A stretch of DNA of 21,733 nucleotides from contig CANGGC010000003.1 in the NCBI GenBank assembly GCA_947453125.1, forward strand, positions 1 through 21,733, written 5' to 3'. The DNA is from Planctomycetaceae bacterium. Lineage in GTDB: Bacteria > Planctomycetota > Planctomycetia > Pirellulales > UBA1268. This document shows positions 17,304-21,733 of this stretch, piece by piece; within the stretch, counting starts at the first letter, position 1; every line of letters begins with the position of its first letter. The notes under the pieces were generated by a model. It did no database searches. It worked only from the letters and a program-made list of their open reading frames with translations, and was not told the origin of the DNA. The position numbers and the translations under genes were made by a program.

Positions 17304-17346
17304 GAGGCCCGGTGTGATTCAAACACACGACCGAGGGATTATGAGT
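17304..17346 (-). other. 3' half of a tRNA gene with anticodon CAT, attachment-site-like scar
   Basis: Read on the minus strand, the parts of a tRNA from the anticodon loop to the acceptor are present in exact spacing: loop CTCATAA (17339-17345), 3' anticodon-stem strand TCCCT (17334-17338), 5-base variable loop CGGTC, T stem GTGTG/CACAC around the 7-base loop TTTGAAT (17312-17328), and acceptor strand CGGGCCT (17305-17311). The matching 5' anticodon strand, D arm and 5' acceptor strand are absent upstream, where the sequence diverges after one base. No CCA follows. The anticodon CAT fits elongator tRNA-Met or tRNA-Ile2; the stem is unlike initiator tRNA. Fragments of this form are typical of tyrosine-integrase attachment sites. 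Confidence 0.75.
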
Positions 17347-17524
17347 GGAGAACGGCCTCCAAGTCACCTCGTGGTCACCCCGCGCTCATGGAAAATACTC
17401 GGGAACGGCGGGCATCGTCCAGCGCAGGATTTCGGCGACGATGAACTTCACGGATGGGAAACGTGGCGAGCCGGCCGTATCGTGGTGGCTGTCACTCGCC
17501 ACCCCCTTACCGACGGCGCGCACC

Positions 17525-18109
17525 ATGAACCACGCGATGCGGCTCATGACCCTTTCGGTCTTGATCGCCCTGCAGCCCGGAATGGCCCTCGCGCACGCCG
17601 GCCCCAACGGGGCACCCGGCTTCGTGCAGGGATTGCTTCACCCGGTCAGCGGCCCCGATCACCTGCTGGCGATGGTGGCGGTCGGCCTGTGGGCATCGCA
17701 GGCCCGGGGCAGAACGACGTGGGCCATCCCCTGCGGCTTTCTGGCCGCGATGGTCTTGGGTGGCGGCCTGGGAATTGCCGGCGTGCCCGTGCCGTACGTC
17801 GAGGAGGGGATCTTGGCGTCGGTGCTCGTGTTCGGGCTTCTCGCTGCCGGAGCGTGTCGGCTGCCACTCTCCTGGGGTGTGGCGGCTGTCGGGCTGTTCG
17901 CGGGCTTGCACGGCCATACCCACGGCGTCGAACTGCCCGCGGCCATTGGAGCCGGTCCATACATGGCGGGATTCGTGGCAGCGACAGCCCTGCTTCATGG
18001 GGCCGGTCTCGGATTAGGAGCCCTCGTCCCTGGCAACGATCGCGAGATCGTCACGCGCGTCGCCGGCGGAGTGGTGGTGCTCGCCGGTCTGTGCTTGGTG
18101 TTGGCGTAG
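17525..18109 (+). CDS. hupE: HupE/UreJ family nickel (or cobalt) permease
   Basis: 194-aa inner-membrane protein of the HupE/UreJ family, secondary transporters of nickel or cobalt usually associated with hydrogenase or urease maturation. Residues 1-24 form a signal-like segment ending MALAHAG, as in HupE. The metal-binding signature HPVSGPDHLLAM (39-50) lies in the first core helix, with GLHGHTHGVE (128-136) and LLHGAGLGLG (157-166) further on. About six hydrophobic segments fill the rest. The Met at 17525 is chosen because it begins the signal sequence; the frame is open upstream to 17345. No hydrogenase, urease or other nickel enzyme gene is in the window. It is the first gene right of the tRNA fragment, so it may lie on an integrated segment. 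Confidence 0.88.
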   Translation: MNHAMRLMTLSVLIALQPGMALAHAGPNGAPGFVQGLLHPVSGPDHLLAMVAVGLWASQARGRTTWAIPCGFLAAMVLGGGLGIAGVPVPYVEEGILASVLVFGLLAAGACRLPLSWGVAAVGLFAGLHGHTHGVELPAAIGAGPYMAGFVAATALLHGAGLGLGALVPGNDREIVTRVAGGVVVLAGLCLVLA

Positions 18110-18522
18110 CGATGTCCGAATCGCCCGCGCGGACAGCAGCTTCCCGAACACCCGCGGGGATGGGCCGGGGCGGCAGGAGAGAGGCAAGGCGGGGCCGGGC
18201 AGTCAGGCCCGCGAAGCAGATCCGATCCCGGACAGGGTTTGCTCGTCCGCGATCAGCTCCGGTTGACCGTCACCGGGCTGCCCCCCCCATTTGCGGCACG
18301 CGCGGCAAGAGTGGATAGACTGCAACGGGCGCCTGTTCACGCACCGGCGACTGCGGTGCCGAATCATCATAACCATTGTCTGGAGAGCGTTTGAGGCCGG
18401 ACTCCGCCTGCGGCCGATGGTGCGTTAACACGCAGGCGTGGGTGGTTATACAGACTGTATAAATATAAATACGAGTTCGCTGGCTTCGCCTCGTCTACCA
18501 GTAGTCAGAGCAAAGACGCCCG
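18110..18522. other. Gene-free region between hupE and the DUF4160 gene
   Basis: 413 bases without a defensible gene. A 68-codon frame at 18112-18318 is Arg/Pro-rich and of GC-bias composition only. The right half is compositionally different and includes a small hairpin TGCGT/ACGCA at 18421-18434, a pair GCCTGCG/CGCAGGC (about 18406-18437) and the AT-rich palindrome at 18446-18462. An unrecognised repeat unit or attC remnant may sit around 18360-18440, but I cannot confirm it. Confidence 0.5.
18446..18462. promoter_or_regulatory. Perfect AT-rich palindrome, candidate operator/promoter
   Basis: TTATACAGACTGTATAA is a perfect inverted repeat of 8-base arms around a central A. It runs directly into AATATAAAT, giving a possible -10 region (TATAAA at 18458-18463). 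It stands out against the GC-rich surroundings and lies 60 bases before the DUF4160 start. An operator for a dimeric repressor is a reasonable reading. It has ACAG and CTGT in the opposite order to an E. coli LexA box. Confidence 0.5.
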
Positions 18523-18765
18523 ATGCCCACAGTGCTGCGAAGTGGCCCGTACCGCGTCTACTTCTACTCGCACGAGTCCAACGAGCCCGCGCACGTGCAT
18601 ATCGACCGCGACCAAGCGTCGTGCAAGTTTTGGTTGTCGCCCGTCAGTTTGGCGAGTAGTCTTGGGTTTCGAGCTCCAGAGTTACGCGACATCGAGCGGT
18701 TGATCGAGGATCACGTCGATGATTTGCTGAAGGAGTGGGAGGCAGTCCATGGCGAACCCGGGTGA
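18523..18765 (+). CDS. DUF4160 protein, first gene of a toxin-antitoxin-like pair
   Basis: 80-aa cytoplasmic protein with the full DUF4160 signature: MPTVLRSGPYRVYFYSHES at the start, NEPAHVHIDRDQASCKFWL (two His in AHVHI), then LASSLGFRAPELRDIERLIE and a C-terminal helix. Family knowledge: DUF4160 genes are commonly found as the upstream partner of DUF2442 genes in accessory regions, and the pair is often suspected of being a toxin-antitoxin module; no activity is established that I can cite. Here it overlaps the DUF2442 gene by 17 bases. Codon use is visibly less GC-biased than in the chemotaxis genes, suggesting transfer. A palindromic candidate operator lies 60 bases upstream, as expected for an autoregulated pair. 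Confidence 0.88.
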   Translation: MPTVLRSGPYRVYFYSHESNEPAHVHIDRDQASCKFWLSPVSLASSLGFRAPELRDIERLIEDHVDDLLKEWEAVHGEPG

Positions 18766-19009
18766 GCGAATCATGCGGGCGAGTTGCAACGAGGATTCCG
18801 TCTTCGTTGAACTGGCAGACGGCCGAACACTGTCTGCTCCGCTGGCGTGGTTTCCCCGCCTTCTGCACGCGACGCCGCAACAGCGATCCAGTTGTGTGAT
18901 TGCTGGCGGGGGGTATGGCATTCATTGGCCGGAGATCGACGAGGATCTCAGCGTCGAAGGCCTGCTTCGGGGAGCCCCAGCGCCACGCGTTTCGGCCAAG
19001 GCCAGCTAA
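18749..19009 (+). CDS. DUF2442 protein, second gene of a toxin-antitoxin-like pair
   Basis: 86-aa protein with the DUF2442 core VFVELADGRTLSAPLAWFPRLLHATPQQRSS and IHWPEIDEDLSVEGLLRG, a small alpha/beta fold widespread beside DUF4160. GGGAGG at 18737-18742, inside the end of the DUF4160 gene, supports the ATG at 18749. A second in-frame ATG at 18773 would start right after the DUF4160 stop and is also possible. Its stop codon TAA (19007-19009) lies inside the start of an attC-like repeat, the arrangement seen where a gene is carried in an integron cassette. The role as antitoxin or partner is inferred from pairing only. Confidence 0.88.
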   Translation: MANPGERIMRASCNEDSVFVELADGRTLSAPLAWFPRLLHATPQQRSSCVIAGGGYGIHWPEIDEDLSVEGLLRGAPAPRVSAKAS

Positions 19010-19092
19010 CCAGGCGCTGGATCAGGCGGCGGATAGGGTCCAGCGTTAAAACGGAGCCCGCGGTCCGCCGCTGCTGAGCTCTTTCGTTCGGC
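19004..19092. repeat. attC-like repeat, complete copy (A)
   Basis: About 89 bases between the DUF2442 stop and the next gene. It opens AGCTAAC and closes GTTCGGC, each one mismatch from the integron core consensus (RYYYAAC, GTTRRRY). Internally GCGGCGGA (19026-19033) pairs with TCCGCCGC (19064-19071), then CAG/CTG and GCT/AGC pair with small bulges, giving a long imperfect hairpin. The left part matches copy B in 22 of 25 bases. The next gene's ribosome site follows immediately. Confidence 0.55.
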
Positions 19093-19107
19093 AAGGGAGG
19101 CATACCG

Positions 19108-19617
19108 ATGGTCCGGGGCCGCTGGCTGGCGATTGCCGCGGTCCTCGCGCTGAGCGCTGCTGCGACCGCCTTTTGGTTCCTGGCGCTCGGCCCCATCCGC
19201 GAGCACCGTCACTGGTACGACCGAGTACGGGCCGACTTGGACTCGCTCGCCGACAGGCGGCCAGCCGACGTGCCGCCGGGGCAGTGGGAGTTCATGGTCG
19301 GGTGGACGATCAACCTGCACGCCAACTCGGCCGCTGCGCGCCAGTGGGTGGACCGAGGCGAAACTTGGCCGTTCGTCGAGGAGTTGGAGCGGCGGTTGCA
19401 GGGGCCGGTCTCGGTGGCCACCATCGATTGGATGTGGGATGAGTACGCCCGGATCACGAAGGGCGGTCGCTTGTACGGCGAGCGGTATCGGCCCACCCTG
19501 TCGTCGGACTTGCAGCATGCCCAGCCGGGCTACTGGGGCATCCGGGTCCGACAGCCAGGGCATGCCGAACCAGGCGCTGCAGCAGGCGGCGGGGGCTCGT
19601 CGCCTCGTGGGGATTGA
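19108..19617 (+). CDS. Hypothetical membrane-anchored protein, cassette-borne
   Basis: 169-aa protein of unknown function; I believe similar proteins occur in planctomycetes but cannot name a family. Residues 6-27 (WLAIAAVLALSAAATAFWFL) form an N-terminal anchor or uncleaved signal. The exported part contains EHRHWYDRVRADLDSLA, PPGQWEFMVGWTINLHANS and GPVSVATIDWMWDEYARITK, with a conserved-looking Trp-rich character. GGGAGG at 19095-19100, 7 bases before the ATG, directly follows attC-like copy A. The last 17 residues or so (AEPGAAAGGGG..) are encoded by the partial repeat B at 19564-19592, so the native C-terminus has probably been replaced. The gene is thus framed by repeats on both sides. 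Confidence 0.7.
   Translation: MVRGRWLAIAAVLALSAAATAFWFLALGPIREHRHWYDRVRADLDSLADRRPADVPPGQWEFMVGWTINLHANSAAARQWVDRGETWPFVEELERRLQGPVSVATIDWMWDEYARITKGGRLYGERYRPTLSSDLQHAQPGYWGIRVRQPGHAEPGAAAGGGGSSPRGD
19564..19592. repeat. attC-like repeat, truncated copy (B)
   Basis: It opens GCCGAAC, the exact reverse complement of the GTTCGGC end of copy A, and continues CAGGCGCTG and CAGGCGGCGG as in copy A. The right half (pairing arm and GTTCGGC) is not present downstream, so this is a 5' fragment or a diverged copy. Copies A and B are about 560 bases apart and enclose one gene. Confidence 0.5.
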
Positions 19618-19819
19618 TCGCTCGGTCGGCTCCGCCATCTCCCTCAGGGGGCTGAAGCCAGGCTCGTCGCGGTCGACCGGAGCGAAGGCTATCCTTGCCT
19701 CGTCAAGGAGTTGTGCCGAGCTTCCCCCTGCGACGAGCGTCCCCGTGCCCCTCCCTACGAGCAAACAACCGTCGCTGCTCGAGGCGCTGGCCAGCCGCTG
19801 GCGGGCTTTCCATCAGCGC

Positions 19820-21733
19820 ATGCCCACTCCCCTCCTCAGGGCCTTCGTGGCATTGGCGTGGGGGATCCCCTGGGCGATTGTCGCCGCGCAGCCGGCCGCG
19901 ATCGCCGCGGCGGCGGAGGATCGCCCGCCGGCAGCGGCGGCGGCTGATCCGGTCACCGTCGAGCGGGTTCTCGTCATCGATCAGGAGGGGCCGACGCGGC
20001 CTGCCTTCGTGCAGGTCATGGAGGGGATTCGTGAGGGACTGGCCGGGGCGAAGGGAATGCGGCACGACGTCTTCATCGAAAACCTCGACCTCGCCCGCCT
20101 CGGCCGGACGGCGGACGATCCGCAGCGTGCCGCCGGTTGGCTCGTCGAGAAGTACACCGATTGGAAGTTCGACGTCATCATCCCCACCAGTTCGGTGGCG
20201 CACGACTTCGTCCTCGCCAATCGGGATCGGCTCTCGCCGGGGGCGAGAATCGTCGCCCTGGTACGGCCGGGGGAGCAACAGGCGATCGCCCTGCCCCCCG
20301 GCATCTCCACCTTCGCGACGACCGAGTCGACGATCGTCGACACGATCGACCTAGCGTGCCGTCTCTTCCCCGACACCCGCCGGATCGTGCTCGTGAACCA
20401 GAGCATCCCGCACGCGATCCTCGCTGCCCGGCAAGAAGCCGAAGCCCGCGAAGCGGCACAGCAGCGCGGGCTCGACTACGATCCGTTCATCGATCTTCCC
20501 CTGGGGGATCTGGTCGGGCGTCTCCGCGCTCTCCCCACCGATGCGGCGGTGATCTACGTCGGCTATTGGAAAGACGAGACGGGGCGGTCGCACGTGCCGG
20601 CCGAGATCCTCGAGACGCTCTGCCGCGAATCGAAGGCTCCCGTCTTCGGCATCGCCGACACCTATCTCGGAAGGGGGATCGTCGGCGGAGCCTGCGTCGA
20701 CCTGCGGCAGCTGGGAAAAGAAGTCGGCAGGCTCGGGGTCGAGAGCCTGGGGAAGCCGGCCCCGGAGCCGGTGACCGTGCCCTCCATCCTCCTCTTCGAC
20801 GATCGCCAGTTGTCGCGCTTCGGCATCCCCCACGGGCGGCTTCCGGCAGGGAGCAAGGTGCTCTTCCGGGAGCCGCGGCTCTGGGAGCGATTCCGTCTCC
20901 AGATCCTCGGCGGCCTGGGGCTCGTGATCCTCCAGACGGCCCTGATCGCAACGCTGGTGAGGGCGCTGCGGCTCCGCTCCCGGGCTGAGCGGATCATCAG
21001 CCAGCAGCGTGATCAGATCGCCCACGCAGGCCGGGTGAGCATGCTCGGGCAGCTTGCGGCGTCGCTGGCCCACGAGCTCGGCCAGCCGCTCGGAGCGATC
21101 CTCAACAACATCGAGGCGGCCGAGATCCTTCTCCGCGACGACGATTCCCCGAACGCCGCCGAACTGCGGGAGATCGTCGGCGACATCGCGGCCGACGACC
21201 AGCGGGCCGGAGCCGTGCTCGATCGAATCCGGGCGATGGTCCGCAAGCAGCGGTTCACGGTGGGGCCGGTCGAGGTTCCGCGGCTCGTTCGCGACGTGCT
21301 GGCGATCGTCGGCCCGCGGCTGTCGGCCGATGGCATCGCGGTGATCAGCGCCTGCGATCCAGGGCTCCCGTTGGTGGCAGGCGACAAGGTCCTTCTCCAG
21401 CAGGCGCTGATCAACCTTCTGGGGAATGCCGCCGATGCGGTCGAGGCAGGTGTCGAGCGTCGGGCCAACGCGAGCGGCCCTGCGGCAGGGCCCCGCGGCG
21501 AGCCGAGCGCTATCACGATTCAGGCCCGCCGCCACGGCGATGGCGTGGAGCTGGCGGTCATCGACAACGGCGGTGGAATCGCCGAAGCCTGGCTCAGCGA
21601 AGCGGTCGAGCCGTTCGAGACGACAAAAGAGAGCGGCCTTGGCATGGGGCTGCCGATCGTCCGTTCAATTGTCGAACAACACGGTGGAACAATCGATTTG
21701 CACAATGAACCGGGCCGCGGGCTCACCGTCCGG
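19820..21733 (+). CDS. Sensor histidine kinase with ABC-type substrate-binding domain (partial, 3' end missing)
   Basis: At least 638 residues; the frame is open to the window edge. The N-terminal signal segment MPTPLLRAFVALAWGIPWAI is followed by a periplasmic region (about 48-350) of the ABC substrate-binding-protein type found in some sensor kinases (VLVIDQEGPTRPAFVQVMEG, VIIPTSSVAHDFVL, RIVLVNQS, AAVIYVGYWKDETG, APVFGIADTYLGRGIVGG). One membrane helix lies at about 358-384. HisKA follows with His418 in SLAHELGQPLGAILNN, a DctB-like box in which the usual Asn of HELNQPL is Gly. The ATPase domain has N536 (NLLGNAADAV), DNGGGI and GLGMGLPIVRSIVEQHGG. It probably phosphorylates a response regulator encoded beyond the window. 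The start is uncertain: the same frame is open back to 19562 and a GTG at 19745 is possible. Confidence 0.9.
   Translation, partial: MPTPLLRAFVALAWGIPWAIVAAQPAAIAAAAEDRPPAAAAADPVTVERVLVIDQEGPTRPAFVQVMEGIREGLAGAKGMRHDVFIENLDLARLGRTADDPQRAAGWLVEKYTDWKFDVIIPTSSVAHDFVLANRDRLSPGARIVALVRPGEQQAIALPPGISTFATTESTIVDTIDLACRLFPDTRRIVLVNQSIPHAILAARQEAEAREAAQQRGLDYDPFIDLPLGDLVGRLRALPTDAAVIYVGYWKDETGRSHVPAEILETLCRESKAPVFGIADTYLGRGIVGGACVDLRQLGKEVGRLGVESLGKPAPEPVTVPSILLFDDRQLSRFGIPHGRLPAGSKVLFREPRLWERFRLQILGGLGLVILQTALIATLVRALRLRSRAERIISQQRDQIAHAGRVSMLGQLAASLAHELGQPLGAILNNIEAAEILLRDDDSPNAAELREIVGDIAADDQRAGAVLDRIRAMVRKQRFTVGPVEVPRLVRDVLAIVGPRLSADGIAVISACDPGLPLVAGDKVLLQQALINLLGNAADAVEAGVERRANASGPAAGPRGEPSAITIQARRHGDGVELAVIDNGGGIAEAWLSEAVEPFETTKESGLGMGLPIVRSIVEQHGGTIDLHNEPGRGLTVR

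Noticed and set aside
17304..17420. A complete functional tRNA gene on the minus strand
   Set aside because: No D arm, 5' anticodon-stem strand or 5' acceptor strand can be found upstream of the anticodon loop, and the T loop has T in place of the conserved C.
18112..18318. 68-codon frame after hupE
   Set aside because: Arg/Pro/Ala-rich, no ribosome site, no hydrophobic or domain pattern; probably non-coding.
18357..18440. A further attC-like site upstream of the DUF4160 gene
   Set aside because: ACCAT/ATGGT and GGCCG/CGGCC pair in order, but the ends do not match the core consensus and the sequence differs from copies A and B; left unconfirmed.

Overview
This is a high-GC bacterial window that most likely comes from a planctomycete of the Pirellulales type. 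The assignment is inferred from gene content: a type IV pilin-like DUF1559 protein, a secreted PQQ-type beta-propeller beginning with the NWPDWRGPNHDG signature, RsbU/STAS regulators and frequent starts without a Shine-Dalgarno sequence. No rRNA, complete tRNA, CRISPR array, transposase or integrase was found.

Positions 33-8269 hold a DUF983 membrane protein (minus strand), then a compact plus-strand chemosensory operon: cheA, cheW, a methyl-accepting receptor, a CheY-CheB fusion and cheR. The first two junctions are 4-base ATGA overlaps. CheA has no CheY-binding P2 domain and carries a second CheW-like domain. The N-terminal receiver fused to CheB has Asn in place of the phosphorylatable Asp. 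There is no separate cheY, cheC, cheD, cheZ or flagellar gene. Ending 6 bases away, on the opposite strand (8276-10610), is a partner-switching module: two STAS anti-sigma-antagonist paralogues and a receiver-PP2C phosphatase with all phosphorylation and metal residues. I infer that this phosphatase is a candidate output of the chemosensory kinase.

Positions 10842-17259 are mostly ordinary chromosomal genes: a small membrane protein, DUF1559 behind a long structured leader, an ATP-grasp ligase whose start codon lies at the edge of a 14-bp inverted repeat, glmS, a GNAT acetyltransferase and a secreted beta-propeller protein.

Positions 17304-19700 look accessory. They begin with the 3' half of a tRNA (anticodon CAT), cut at the anticodon loop like an integrase attachment-site scar. 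A HupE/UreJ nickel-type permease follows, then a long intergenic stretch with a perfect AT-rich palindrome, an overlapping DUF4160-DUF2442 pair, and a hypothetical membrane-anchored protein lying between two copies of an attC-like repeat. This arrangement resembles integron gene cassettes without an integrase. The window ends inside a sensor histidine kinase with an ABC-type periplasmic substrate-binding domain.
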